Of a stretch of 64,000 nt of DNA, positions 54,859 to 63,322 are shown in pieces. Location of the stretch: contig LZME01000122.1 in assembly GCA_001673575.1 (NCBI GenBank), positions 1 through 64,000 of the forward strand, given 5' to 3'. This stretch comes from Mycolicibacter heraklionensis. Its GTDB lineage: Bacteria; Actinomycetota; Actinomycetes; Mycobacteriales; Mycobacteriaceae. Made by a program: the position numbers and the translations under genes. Under the pieces are notes generated by a model. The model was not told the DNA's origin and ran no database searches. It saw nothing but the letters and a program-made list of their open reading frames with translations. Positions within the stretch are counted from its first letter, which is position 1, and every line of letters begins with the position of its first letter.

Positions 54859-55806
54859 ATGACAGACCAACTCCAGCCCGGCGGCCTCGGCCGCATCGGC
54901 ACACCGGCCGTCGCCCGTGTCGGCTATGGCGCCATGCAGCTCGACGAGAAAGTCTCCACCGACGACGCCATCGCGGTCCTGCGCCGCGCGGTCGAGTTGG
55001 GCGTCAACCACATCGACACCGCGTCCTTCTACGCCGGCGGCGAGGTCAACCACCGCATCCGCAAGGCACTGGCTCCCTACGGCGACGAGCTGGTCATCGT
55101 CAGCAAGGTCGGTGCCGCCTACACCGGCGTCGGCGCGGTGCCCCTGACCGCCGCCCAGAAGCCCGCCGAACTGCGCGCCGCGGTCGAGAGCGATCTGCGC
55201 CAACTGGGCCTGGACACCGTGCCGGTGGTCAACCTGCGGCGCTATGAGCTCGGCCCCGCCCCGGCTCCCGAGGGCGATCAGAACGTCGACCTCGACGACC
55301 AGCTGGCAGAGATGATCGCGTTGCGCGACGAAGGCAAGATCGCGGCCATCGGGATCAGCAGCGTGGGCCTGGAGGTACTGCAGCGGGCCCTGCCGGCCGG
55401 GATCGTCTGCGTGCAGAACGCCTACAGCCTGCTCGACCGCACCCAGGAGGCAGCCCTCGACTTCTGCGCCGACGAAGGCATCGCCTGGGTCCCGTACTTC
55501 CCGCTCGGCTCGGCGTTCCCCGGCTTCCCCAAAGTCACCGACCACACGACAGTCCGCGAGATCGCCGACGAAACCGGCGCCACCCCGGCCCAGATCGGGC
55601 TGGCCTGGCTCTTGAGCACCTCGCCCAACACCCTGCTGATCCCCGGCACCGGATCGCTCGCGCACCTGGAAGAGAACATGAAGGTCGCCGACATCGTGCT
55701 CAGTGACGACGCCCTCGCCCGACTGGACGCGATCACCGCCCCAGGCCAGGGGCCGGACTACGCCGCGCCCCTGCGCGAAGCGTTCCGGCAAGCTCCGGCA
55801 ACCTGA
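54859..55806 (+). CDS. Aldo/keto reductase
   Basis: The 315-residue NADPH-dependent (beta/alpha)8 oxidoreductase has D in NHIDTASFYAGGEVN, K in VIVSKVGAAY, and cofactor-binding LLIPGTGSLAHLEENM. The catalytic Tyr is in SFYAGG. The usual active-site His region reads NLRRYELG instead of a clear VDLxxxH, so the His may be replaced. Probably induced through the TetR neighbour by a carbonyl compound. It lies just upstream of menB. Confidence 0.87.
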   Translation: MTDQLQPGGLGRIGTPAVARVGYGAMQLDEKVSTDDAIAVLRRAVELGVNHIDTASFYAGGEVNHRIRKALAPYGDELVIVSKVGAAYTGVGAVPLTAAQKPAELRAAVESDLRQLGLDTVPVVNLRRYELGPAPAPEGDQNVDLDDQLAEMIALRDEGKIAAIGISSVGLEVLQRALPAGIVCVQNAYSLLDRTQEAALDFCADEGIAWVPYFPLGSAFPGFPKVTDHTTVREIADETGATPAQIGLAWLLSTSPNTLLIPGTGSLAHLEENMKVADIVLSDDALARLDAITAPGQGPDYAAPLREAFRQAPAT

Positions 55807-55833
55807 CGCCGCCGCCCCGGTACGGTCGCAGGC

Positions 55834-56736
55834 GTGAGCAGCAACCCTTTTGACGAGAGCATCTGGCGCACGGTCGACGGCTTCGCCGACCTGACCGACA
55901 TCACCTACCACCGCCACGTCACCGACGCAACGGTCCGGGTGGCGTTCAACCGCCCCGAGGTGCGCAACGCATTTCGGCCGCACACCGTCGACGAGCTGTA
56001 CCAGGCGCTGGACCACGCCCGGATGTCGCCCGACGTCGGCGTGGTGCTGCTGACCGGTAACGGGCCGGCCCCCAAGGACGGCGGCTGGGCGTTCTGCTCC
56101 GGCGGCGATCAGCGCATCCGCGGGCGCAGCGGCTACCAGTACGCCGCTGGAGAAACAGCGGAGACCGTCGACCCAGCCCGCGCCGGACGGCTGCACATCC
56201 TGGAGGTGCAGCGGCTGATCCGGTTCATGCCCAAGCCGGTGATCTGCCTGGTCAACGGCTGGGCGGCCGGCGGCGGACACAGCCTGCACGTGGTGTGCGA
56301 CCTGACCCTGGCCAGCCGCGAACACGCCCGGTTCAAGCAGACCGACGCCGACGTGGGCAGCTTCGACGGCGGCTACGGATCGGCGTACCTGGCGCGGCAG
56401 GTGGGCCAGAAGTTCGCCCGGGAGATCTTCTTCCTGGGCCGCACCTATACCGCCGAGCAGATGCATCAGATGGGCGCGGTCAACGAGGTCGTCGACCACG
56501 CCGAGCTGGAAGCCACCGGTGTGCAGTGGGCCAAGGAGATCAACGGCAAATCGCCCCAGGCCCAACGCATGTTGAAGTTCGCCTTCAACCTGCTCGACGA
56601 CGGGCTAGTGGGCCAGCAGCTGTTCGCCGGCGAAGCCACCCGGCTGGCCTACATGACCGACGAGGCCGTCGAGGGCCGGGATTCCTTCCTGGAGAAGCGC
56701 GATCCGGACTGGAGCAGGTTCCCCCGCTACTTCTAG
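55834..56736 (+). CDS. menB: 1,4-Dihydroxy-2-naphthoyl-CoA synthase
   Basis: The 300-residue crotonase-fold enzyme closes the naphthoquinone ring from o-succinylbenzoyl-CoA. It shows RVAFNRPEVRNAFRPHT, FCSGGDQRIRG, VNGWAAGGGHSLHVVCD, the Asp region FDGGYGSAYLAR, and the C-terminal DPDWSRFPRYF typical of MenB. Start GTG 55834. It begins the plus-strand run through to menE. Confidence 0.96.
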   Translation: MSSNPFDESIWRTVDGFADLTDITYHRHVTDATVRVAFNRPEVRNAFRPHTVDELYQALDHARMSPDVGVVLLTGNGPAPKDGGWAFCSGGDQRIRGRSGYQYAAGETAETVDPARAGRLHILEVQRLIRFMPKPVICLVNGWAAGGGHSLHVVCDLTLASREHARFKQTDADVGSFDGGYGSAYLARQVGQKFAREIFFLGRTYTAEQMHQMGAVNEVVDHAELEATGVQWAKEINGKSPQAQRMLKFAFNLLDDGLVGQQLFAGEATRLAYMTDEAVEGRDSFLEKRDPDWSRFPRYF

Positions 56737-56769
56737 GCGCGCGGTTCGCCCCGCATAGACTGGCTAACC

Positions 56770-57654
56770 ATGAGCCGAAGCCCGCTGCGCCGCCTGACCG
56801 ACCAGATCACGCTCGCCACCATGCGTCCCCCGGTCGCCGCGCAGCTGATGCACCGGCCCGGCACCAAACCCGTCGACCTCGCCGGCAAGCGGGTGCTGGT
56901 GACCGGGGCGTCCTCGGGCATCGGGGAAGCCGGCGCCGAACAGTTCGGGGCAGCGGGCGCCACGGTGATCGCGGTGGCCCGCCGCCAAGAAAACCTCGAC
57001 GCTCTCGTCAAGCGGATCACCGCCGCGGGCGGCACCGCCCACGCCATCGCGTGCGACCTGTCGGATCTGACGGCGATCGACGCCCTGGTCAAGGACGTCG
57101 AGGAACGGTTCGGCGGGGTGGACATCCTGGTCAACAACGCCGGCCGGTCGATCCGCCGTCCGCTGGCCGAATCCCTGGACCGCTGGCACGACGTCGAGCG
57201 GACCATGCAGCTGAACTACTACTCGCCGCTGCGGCTGATCCGCGGGTTCGCTCCGGGGATGCGCGAGCGCGGCGACGGCCACATCATCAACGTCGCCACC
57301 TGGGGCGTGTTCACCGACTCCTCCCCGCTGTTCGGCGTCTACAACGGCTCCAAGTCCGCACTGAGCGCCGTGAGCCGGGTCATCGACAGCGAGTGGGCCC
57401 GCTACGGCGTGCAGTCCACCACGCTGTACTACCCGCTGGTGAAGACCCCGATGATCGCACCCACCGCGGCATTCCAGGGCAAGCCCGGGCTCACCGCACA
57501 GGAGGCCGGCGCGTGGATGATCGACGCCGCCCGCTACCGCCCGATCCGCATCGCGCCGCGGCTGGCGCTGGCGTTCCGCGCGCTGGACAACCTCAACGCC
57601 GGTTGGGCCACCGCCATCGTCAAGCGGAACCGGATCGAGCCCATCGACGAGTGA
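56770..57654 (+). CDS. Short-chain dehydrogenase (Rv0547c-like)
   Basis: The 294-residue SDR (the length I recall for Rv0547c) has VTGASSGIGEAGAEQF, NNAG, a Thr/Ser-containing NVATWG and Y-x3-K in YNGSKSAL. The N-terminal 40-residue extension carries basic residues. It keeps the menB-Rv0547c-Rv0546c order. Substrate unknown. Confidence 0.88.
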   Translation: MSRSPLRRLTDQITLATMRPPVAAQLMHRPGTKPVDLAGKRVLVTGASSGIGEAGAEQFGAAGATVIAVARRQENLDALVKRITAAGGTAHAIACDLSDLTAIDALVKDVEERFGGVDILVNNAGRSIRRPLAESLDRWHDVERTMQLNYYSPLRLIRGFAPGMRERGDGHIINVATWGVFTDSSPLFGVYNGSKSALSAVSRVIDSEWARYGVQSTTLYYPLVKTPMIAPTAAFQGKPGLTAQEAGAWMIDAARYRPIRIAPRLALAFRALDNLNAGWATAIVKRNRIEPIDE

Positions 57655-57664
57655 GGGCGGACTG

Positions 57665-58069
57665 ATGGAAATCCTCGCCAGCCGGGTGTTGCTCCGGCCC
57701 ACCGACTATCAACGCTCACTGCGGTTCTATCGCGACGAGATCGGGCTGGCGATCGCCCGCGACTACGGCGCCGGGATGGTCTTCTACGCCGGGCAGTCGC
57801 TGATCGAACTCGCCGGGCACGGCAACCCCGAACACCCGGCCGCGAACTTCCCGGGGGCGCTGTGGCTGCAGGTCCGCGATGTCACCGCCACCCAGGCCGA
57901 ATTGCAGAGCCGCGGGGTCCCCATCACCCGGGAAGCGCTTCGCGAACCGTGGGGGTTGCGTGAGATGCACGTCACCGATCCCGACGGCCTGACCTTGATC
58001 TTCGTGGAGGTTCCCGAGGACCATCCGCTGCGCCGCGATACCCGCCAGGACCGGCCCGGGAAGCCCTGA
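57665..58069 (+). CDS. Glyoxalase/dioxygenase-superfamily protein (Rv0546c-like)
   Basis: The 134-residue vicinal-oxygen-chelate protein has two beta-alpha-beta-beta-beta modules: VLLRPTDYQRSLRFYRDEIG and REMHVTDPDGLTLIFVEVP, with metal-site candidates E and H. It starts 11 bp after the SDR gene. Function unknown; a small-molecule lyase or resistance protein is possible. Confidence 0.83.
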   Translation: MEILASRVLLRPTDYQRSLRFYRDEIGLAIARDYGAGMVFYAGQSLIELAGHGNPEHPAANFPGALWLQVRDVTATQAELQSRGVPITREALREPWGLREMHVTDPDGLTLIFVEVPEDHPLRRDTRQDRPGKP

Positions 58070-58182
58070 GGTGAACGCCGGGGAAACAGTTCGAAACGTC
58101 TCGACATACACCGGCGTTTCGCGAGGGTGATCGTTAGACAACGGCCCCATCGAGGCCTCAGAATCAGTGCCGTGATGCTCTC

Positions 58183-59460
58183 GTGAGCCTTGATCTGTTC
58201 CTCCTAATCATCGTGGTGATCACGGCTTTGGCCTTCGACTTCACCAACGGATTCCATGACACCGGCAACGCGATGGCGACGTCGATCGCCAGCGGTGCGC
58301 TCAAGCCCAAGGCAGCGGTCACGATGTCGGCCTGCCTGAACCTGATCGGCGCCTTCCTGTCGACCGCGGTAGCCGCAACCATCGCCAAAGGCCTGGTCGA
58401 CGCCCATCTGGTGACCCTCGAGATTGTCTTCGCCGGCCTTGTCGGCGGCATCGTGTGGAACCTGCTCACCTGGCTGCTCGGTATCCCGTCGAGCTCCTCG
58501 CACGCCCTGATCGGCGGCATCGTGGGAGCGATGATCGCCGCGGTCGGCGGGCACGGGGTGATCTGGCACGGGGTGGTCTCCAAGGTTCTGGTCCCGGCCG
58601 TGGTCGCCACCGTGATTGCCACGGTGATCGCCTCCGTCGGAACCTGGCTGGTCTACCGCATCACCCACGGCGTCGACGAGAAGAAGTCCGAGAGGGTGTT
58701 CCGGCACGGTCAGATCGGCTCGGCCGCGCTGGTCTCGCTGGCACACGGCACCAACGACGCGCAGAAGACCATGGGCGTGATCTTCCTCGCGCTGATGTCC
58801 TACGGCGCGGTAAGCACCTCGGCCACACTGCCGCCGCTGTGGGTGATCGTCAGCTGCGCGCTGGCCATGTCGGCGGGCACCTACACCGGCGGCTGGCGGA
58901 TCATCCGCACCCTGGGCAAGGGCCTCGTCGAGATCAAGCCGCCGCAGGGCATGGCCGCCGAGTCGGCCGCTGCCTCGGTCATCCTGCTCTCCAGCCACTT
59001 CGGTTACTCGCTGTCGACCACGCAGGTCGCCACCGGGTCGGTGCTGGGCAGCGGCGTCGGCAAGCCGGGCGCGCAGGTGCGCTGGAGCGTTGCCGGACGG
59101 ATGGTTGCCGCTTGGCTGGTGACGCTGCCGATGGCCGGCGGCGTCGGTTCGGGCGCCTACGGCCTGGTGCACGGTATCGGCGGCTACCCCGGGATCATCA
59201 TCGGCGTGGTGCTGCTGATCACCGCGGTCCTGGCGATCTGGCTGCGGTCGCGCCGGGCGCGCATCGACCACAACAACGTCAACGCCGAATGGGACGGCAC
59301 GCTCACGGGCGGTCTCGACGCCCCCGGCGTGCAGCCCGAGGAAGCGGGCCGCGAGGTCGAGAACGCCCTCAGGTCGGCATTCGAGGCCGGCCCTGCGGGA
59401 GCCAAGCTGACTGTCGTCCCCACCGACGACCCCAATTCACGTGAGGTCATCCGGTCATGA
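58183..59460 (+). CDS. pitA: Low-affinity inorganic phosphate transporter, copy 1
   Basis: The 425-residue Pho-4/PiT transporter has the PiT signatures GFHDTGNAMATSIASGAL and SLAHGTNDAQKTMG, and helices throughout. A cytoplasmic C-terminal tail follows (from about 355). Start GTG 58183. It is syntenic with Rv0545c. Its stop overlaps the next small membrane gene (ATGA). A second copy follows at 59794. Confidence 0.92.
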   Translation: MSLDLFLLIIVVITALAFDFTNGFHDTGNAMATSIASGALKPKAAVTMSACLNLIGAFLSTAVAATIAKGLVDAHLVTLEIVFAGLVGGIVWNLLTWLLGIPSSSSHALIGGIVGAMIAAVGGHGVIWHGVVSKVLVPAVVATVIATVIASVGTWLVYRITHGVDEKKSERVFRHGQIGSAALVSLAHGTNDAQKTMGVIFLALMSYGAVSTSATLPPLWVIVSCALAMSAGTYTGGWRIIRTLGKGLVEIKPPQGMAAESAAASVILLSSHFGYSLSTTQVATGSVLGSGVGKPGAQVRWSVAGRMVAAWLVTLPMAGGVGSGAYGLVHGIGGYPGIIIGVVLLITAVLAIWLRSRRARIDHNNVNAEWDGTLTGGLDAPGVQPEEAGREVENALRSAFEAGPAGAKLTVVPTDDPNSREVIRS

Positions 59461-59750
59461 CTCAGTGGTTCAACCTCGCCGCCACGTGCAAGATCCTGGT
59501 TTTCGGACTGCTGGTGGGCGGGTTATTGCCGGCACTGTTCGCGGTCGGGGTCCGGGTCAACGTGGCAGGTAACAGTGTTCCCGCGGTCGCCGGCGGTACT
59601 GCGGGCACACGCCGGCCGCTGCTGCTCGCTCTCAGCTGGGCGATCTTCCTGGTAGTGCTGGCCGTGGCGGTCGTCGGCGTGCTCTTCATCGCGCGCGACT
59701 TCTTGGGGCACCACCTGGGCTGGTACCTGCTCGGGGCCAAGCCCGCCTAA
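59457..59750 (+). CDS. Small membrane protein coupled to pitA (Rv0544c-like), copy 1
   Basis: The 97-residue protein has two helices (CKILVFGLLVGGLLPALFAVG and WAIFLVVLAVAVVGVLFIARD), ending in a short amphipathic HHLGWYLLG. It is translationally coupled to pitA, so it may be a transporter partner. The copy at 60996-61295 shares KIL-FGLLVG--LPALFA-GVR and AGVLFIARDF-like segments. Confidence 0.82.
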   Translation: MTQWFNLAATCKILVFGLLVGGLLPALFAVGVRVNVAGNSVPAVAGGTAGTRRPLLLALSWAIFLVVLAVAVVGVLFIARDFLGHHLGWYLLGAKPA

Positions 59751-59793
59751 CCCGGTTCGACAAGTTAGGCGTGCGGCTGCAAAAATCCGCACG

Positions 59794-60999
59794 GTGACCT
59801 TGGAGCTGTTCCTGTTGATCACGGTCGTGATCACCGCCCTGGCTTTCGACTTCACCAACGGCTTCCATGACACCGGCAACGCTGTCGCCACCGGGATCGC
59901 CAGCGGTGCGCTCAAGCCGAAGACCGCGGTAACGCTCTGCGCCACCCTCAACCTCGTCGGGGCGTTCATGTCGACCCAAGTGGCCGCCACGGTGGCCAAG
60001 GATCTGGTGGTCACCAACCTGGTGACGCTGGAAGTCATGTTCGCCGGGTTGGTCGGCGGCATCGTCTGGAACCTGGCGACCTGGTTGTTCGGCATCCCGT
60101 CGAGCTCCTCACACGCCCTGATCGGCGGGGTGGTGGGGGCCATGCTGGCCGCGGCCGGCACGGCCGGGGTGCGCTGGCCCGGGGTGGTCTCGAAGGTGCT
60201 GGTGCCGACGGTGATCGCCGTGCTGGCCGCGACCCTGGTCGCCACCGTCGGAACCTGGCTGGTCTACCGCCTGACGCGGGGAGTCCCCCGTGGGCGCGCC
60301 CTGCGAGACTTCCGGCGGGGCCAGGTTTTCTCTGCCGCCCTGATGTCACTGGCGCACGGCACCAACGATGCGCAGAAGACCATGGGCGTGATCTTCCTCG
60401 CGCTGATCTCCTACGGCGCGGCCTACAAGACCGACGTCACGCCGCCGCTGTGGGTGATCGTGTCGTGTGCGGTGGCGATGGCCGCCGGCACCTATTTCGG
60501 TGGATGGCGAGTCATCCGCACCCTGGGCAAGGGCCTCGTCGAGATCGAATCCCCCCAAGGCATGGCCGCCGAATCATCCTCGGCGGCCATCATTTTGCTG
60601 TCCAGTCACTTCGGCTACTCGCTGTCGACCACGCAGGTGGTGACGGGATCGGTGTTGGGTTCGGGCCTGGGGAAGCCCGGGGCCAACGTGCGCTGGGGGG
60701 TTGCCCGCCGGATGGCGACCGCCTGGGTGATCACTCTGCCGCTGGCCGGGGCCATCGGCGCGGGCACCTACCACCTGATCCACCGCATCGGCGGCTACCC
60801 CGGCACCATCACCGGACTGGCGCTGCTGGTGGGCGTCTCCGCGCTCATCTGGCTGCAGTCCCGCAAGGTCCCGGTCGACCACACCAATGTCACCGCCGAT
60901 TGGGGTGCACATATGACCGATGGCCTCGAAGTGATTGCGCCGCAACCGACTTCCCCTATTCCGTCTCGCGAGATCGGCACGGAGGGGGGCGGTGCGTGA
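59794..60999 (+). CDS. Inorganic phosphate transporter, copy 2
   Basis: The 401-residue PiT protein is very close to copy 1 up to the last helix, with GFHDTGNAVATGIASGAL and SLAHGTNDAQKTMG conserved. The loop after YRLTRGVPRG and the C-terminal tail differ. Start GTG 59794. It overlaps the second small membrane gene by 4 nt (GTGA). The copies may differ in regulation or affinity. Confidence 0.9.
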   Translation: MTLELFLLITVVITALAFDFTNGFHDTGNAVATGIASGALKPKTAVTLCATLNLVGAFMSTQVAATVAKDLVVTNLVTLEVMFAGLVGGIVWNLATWLFGIPSSSSHALIGGVVGAMLAAAGTAGVRWPGVVSKVLVPTVIAVLAATLVATVGTWLVYRLTRGVPRGRALRDFRRGQVFSAALMSLAHGTNDAQKTMGVIFLALISYGAAYKTDVTPPLWVIVSCAVAMAAGTYFGGWRVIRTLGKGLVEIESPQGMAAESSSAAIILLSSHFGYSLSTTQVVTGSVLGSGLGKPGANVRWGVARRMATAWVITLPLAGAIGAGTYHLIHRIGGYPGTITGLALLVGVSALIWLQSRKVPVDHTNVTADWGAHMTDGLEVIAPQPTSPIPSREIGTEGGGA

Positions 61000-61295
61000 A
61001 CACCTTGAGCACCTGGTTCGACTACGTGGCCACCGCCAAGATTCTGATCTTCGGCCTGCTGGTCGGCACCACGCTTCCGGCGTTGTTCGCCATCGGGGTG
61101 CGCTTGGGTGCCGCAGCCGACGGACCGACTGAGCACCGCCGGGGATTGACCCTGCTGCGGTGGATGATCTTCGCACTCTTGCTCACCGTGGTGCTGGCCG
61201 GCGTGCTGTTCATCGCCCGCGACTTCATCGAGCACCGCATCGGCTGGCAGTGGGATGACTGGGGCCATTGGGACGAGGTGTTTGGCCTTGAATAG
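60996..61295 (+). CDS. Small membrane protein coupled to pit copy 2
   Basis: The 99-residue protein has two helices (AKILIFGLLVGTTLPALFAI and MIFALLLTVVLAGVLFIARD) and an acidic, Trp-rich tail (WDDWGHWDEV) absent from copy 1. Start GTG 60996 overlaps the transporter stop. The change in tail suggests a distinct partner or ion environment. Confidence 0.82.
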   Translation: MNTLSTWFDYVATAKILIFGLLVGTTLPALFAIGVRLGAAADGPTEHRRGLTLLRWMIFALLLTVVLAGVLFIARDFIEHRIGWQWDDWGHWDEVFGLE

Positions 61296-61353
61296 ACGTA
61301 ATATTGCAGCTGACATGTTCCTTCCGGTGTCGGCGCGGGGAAGTTGACGCAGC

Positions 61354-61656
61354 ATGAACAAATTTCTCACCTCGATCGTCGCCTGGCTGCGCGCCGGGTA
61401 TCCCGATGGTGTGCCACAGAACGACTACGTCCCGCTGTTGGCGCTGCTGTCGCGACGCCTGACCAACGATGAGGTCAAAGACGTCGCCCGTGAATTGATC
61501 GGCCGCGGCGAGTTCGACCGCATCGACATCGGGGTCCTGATCGCCCGCTTGACCAACGAACTGCCCGCTCCGGAGGACGTCGAACGGGTGCGAGAGCGGT
61601 TGGCGGCAAAGGGTTGGTTGCTAGACGACGCCCCCACCAACGGAGGAAACCCATAG
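61354..61656 (+). CDS. DUF3349 protein (Rv0543c-like)
   Basis: The 100-residue helical protein, the length I recall for Rv0543c, has WLRAGYPDGVPQNDYVPLLA and LTNDEVKDVARELI. Small soluble mycobacterial family of unknown function. It directly precedes menE, whose reading frame begins inside its stop region. Confidence 0.88.
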   Translation: MNKFLTSIVAWLRAGYPDGVPQNDYVPLLALLSRRLTNDEVKDVARELIGRGEFDRIDIGVLIARLTNELPAPEDVERVRERLAAKGWLLDDAPTNGGNP

Positions 61657-62813
61657 CACTCCTGCGTGCGCTGGCCATCCCACCCGGTGATGCCCTCTCC
61701 ACGCTCCTGCCCGCCTTGCAGGGCGTTCTGGACGGCCACGACGCCGCGTTCACGCCGGTAGGCCCCGACACCGACCCGTCTGCCCTGACCGCGCTGCGGG
61801 TGGGCGATCCCATCGGCGATGACATCGCGCTGGTGGTGGCGACGTCGGGAACCACTGGAGCGCCCAAAGGCGCTCTGCTGACCGGGACGTCACTGGTGGC
61901 CAGCGCCACGGCCACCCACGACCGGTTGGGCGGGCCAGGCAGCTGGCTGCTGGCACTACCCCCGCACCATATCGCTGGAATCCAGGTCCTGGTGCGCAGC
62001 CTGCTGTCCCGCACCGCGCCCGTGCAGCTTGATGTCGCAACGGGTTTCGATGTCACTCGGTTGCCCGCGGCGGTGGCGGCACTCGGTTCCGGCCGGCGTT
62101 ACACCTCGCTGGTCGCCACCCAATTGGTCAAGGCGCTGACCGTTCCCGAGGCCGCTGCCGCACTGGCCGAGTTGGACGCGGTGTTGTTGGGCGGAGGTCC
62201 GGCGCCGCAACCGATCCTGGACGCGGCAGGCGCCGCCGGGGTGCGGGTGGTGCGCACGTACGGCATGAGCGAGACCGCCGGCGGTTGTGTCTATGACGGG
62301 GAGCCGTTGCCGGGCGTCCGGTTACGCATCGCAGACGACGGACGGATCGCGATCGGCGGTCCGACCCTGGCGCAGGGTTATCGCAATCCTGTCGATCCGG
62401 ACCCATTCGCAGAGCCAGGATGGTTTGTGACCAATGACCTTGGTGCCCTTGATCCCTCGGGACGCCTGACGGTGCTGGGTCGGACCGACGACGCGATCAG
62501 CACCGGCGGATTGACGGTTCTTCCCGGTCCGGTGGAGGCGGTGTTGTCGACGCATCCCGCCGTGGCCGAGTGCGCGGTGTTCGGGATCGATGACGAGCGG
62601 CTGGGGCAGCGTGTCGTCGCCGCGGTTGTCGTCGCCGGTGCGACGCCACCGACGCTAGAGTCGTTACGCGCCCACGTCGCGGAGTCGCTCGACATCACGG
62701 CAGCGCCGCGCGAGGTACATGTCGTTGCGGAACTCCCCCGCCGCGGAATCGGCAAGCTGGACCGAAAAGCATTGGTACAACAATTTTCTGCCGAGGGTAT
62801 TGCGCCAAATTAG
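61653..62813 (+). CDS. menE: o-Succinylbenzoate-CoA ligase MenE, non-standard start
   Basis: The 386-residue ANL-family enzyme activates o-succinylbenzoate with ATP and CoA. It shows VVATSGTTGAPKGALL (P-loop), RTYGMSETAGGCVYDG, VTNDLGALDPSGRLTVLGR and the final Lys motif RRGIGKLDRKAL. No ATG, GTG or TTG lies at the expected start. GGAGG (61642-61646) stands 6 nt before ATA (61653), where homologues begin as far as I recall; CTG 61662 is another option. The frame is open from 61614, but that overlaps the DUF3349 gene. Confidence 0.85.
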   Translation: MALLRALAIPPGDALSTLLPALQGVLDGHDAAFTPVGPDTDPSALTALRVGDPIGDDIALVVATSGTTGAPKGALLTGTSLVASATATHDRLGGPGSWLLALPPHHIAGIQVLVRSLLSRTAPVQLDVATGFDVTRLPAAVAALGSGRRYTSLVATQLVKALTVPEAAAALAELDAVLLGGGPAPQPILDAAGAAGVRVVRTYGMSETAGGCVYDGEPLPGVRLRIADDGRIAIGGPTLAQGYRNPVDPDPFAEPGWFVTNDLGALDPSGRLTVLGRTDDAISTGGLTVLPGPVEAVLSTHPAVAECAVFGIDDERLGQRVVAAVVVAGATPPTLESLRAHVAESLDITAAPREVHVVAELPRRGIGKLDRKALVQQFSAEGIAPN

Positions 62814-62828
62814 ACCACTGGTCTAATT
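62808..62828. promoter_or_regulatory. TetR operator, site A
   Basis: The core TTAGACCACTGGTCTAA is a perfect odd palindrome, extended by AA/TT to 21 bp. It overlaps the menE stop codon (62811-62813) and lies upstream of the membrane protein-TetR pair. Confidence 0.75.
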
Positions 62829-62848
62829 TATAGACCGATGGTCGAATT
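62828..62848. promoter_or_regulatory. TetR operator, site B
   Basis: ATAGACCGATGGTCGAATT repeats site A imperfectly (AGACC-N3-GGTC), 20 bp away, or about two helical turns, so two dimers could bind one face. Confidence 0.65.
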
Positions 62849-62881
62849 GCTTCGCCGCTGCTGGCGAAAGGGGATGCAACC

Positions 62882-63310
62882 ATGCGCACACCCACCACGT
62901 CCGCCGAACGCACGCGTTCCTTTGCACGAGTGCTGGGACCGTTCATCGCCGTGGTCCCGTCCATCATCGCGGTCCGGGCCGGCAGTATCGGCAACCAGCT
63001 GTCGAGTTTCTCGAGCGACCCTATGTGGCCGTGGATGCTGGGCGCAGTGCTGTTCGGCGGTGGGCTGTTCATCATTGCGTTTCACCAATATTGGCGAGGC
63101 GTGGCCGCGATGATCATTTCGCTGTTCGGGTGGTTCCTGTTGCTGCGCGGGTTCGTCTTGCTCGCCGCGCCGCAGCTGATCGTCAAGGGCGCCGAAGCCG
63201 CCACCGACACATCCAGCGGGGCCATCGGTACGGTGCGGGCCGGTTTCGGGCTGCTTGCGCTGTGCGGCGTCTACCTGACCTACATCGGATGGCTGAAGAA
63301 GGCCGACTGA
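62882..63310 (+). CDS. Small four-helix membrane protein, paralogue of 15031-15471
   Basis: The 142-residue membrane protein has ERTRSFARVLGPF at the N-terminus, WRGVAAMIISLFGWFLLLRG in the middle, and GVYLTYIGWLKKAD at the end. Start ATG 62882 lies behind AAAGGGG. It is 12 bp upstream of a TetR gene and behind its twin operators, so its expression is probably inducible. Function unknown. Confidence 0.78.
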   Translation: MRTPTTSAERTRSFARVLGPFIAVVPSIIAVRAGSIGNQLSSFSSDPMWPWMLGAVLFGGGLFIIAFHQYWRGVAAMIISLFGWFLLLRGFVLLAAPQLIVKGAEAATDTSSGAIGTVRAGFGLLALCGVYLTYIGWLKKAD

Positions 63311-63322
63311 TTCAATACCGTC

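Larger units (their letters stand above)
58183..61295 (+). repeat. Tandem duplication of pitA plus small membrane gene
   Basis: The two-gene unit 58183-59750 is repeated at 59794-61295 with the same order, the same start-stop overlaps and highly similar proteins (GIPSSSSHALIGG, SLAHGTNDAQKTMGVIFLAL identical in both). The copies have diverged, so the duplication is not recent. Confidence 0.9.

Noticed and set aside
54316..56565. 749-codon minus-strand open frame across the TetR, reductase and menB genes
   Set aside because: Its sequence is an antisense shadow of three recognisable genes, with His/Gly/Arg-rich low-complexity composition.
58092..58121. Inverted repeat CGAAACG/CGTTTCG upstream of pitA
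   Set aside because: Short 7-bp arms with a 16-nt gap, not matched elsewhere; could be chance in GC-rich DNA.
61614..61652. GTG/TTG-type start for menE at 61614
   Set aside because: It would overlap the DUF3349 gene by about 43 bp, has no ribosome site, and adds a basic leader unlike the family.
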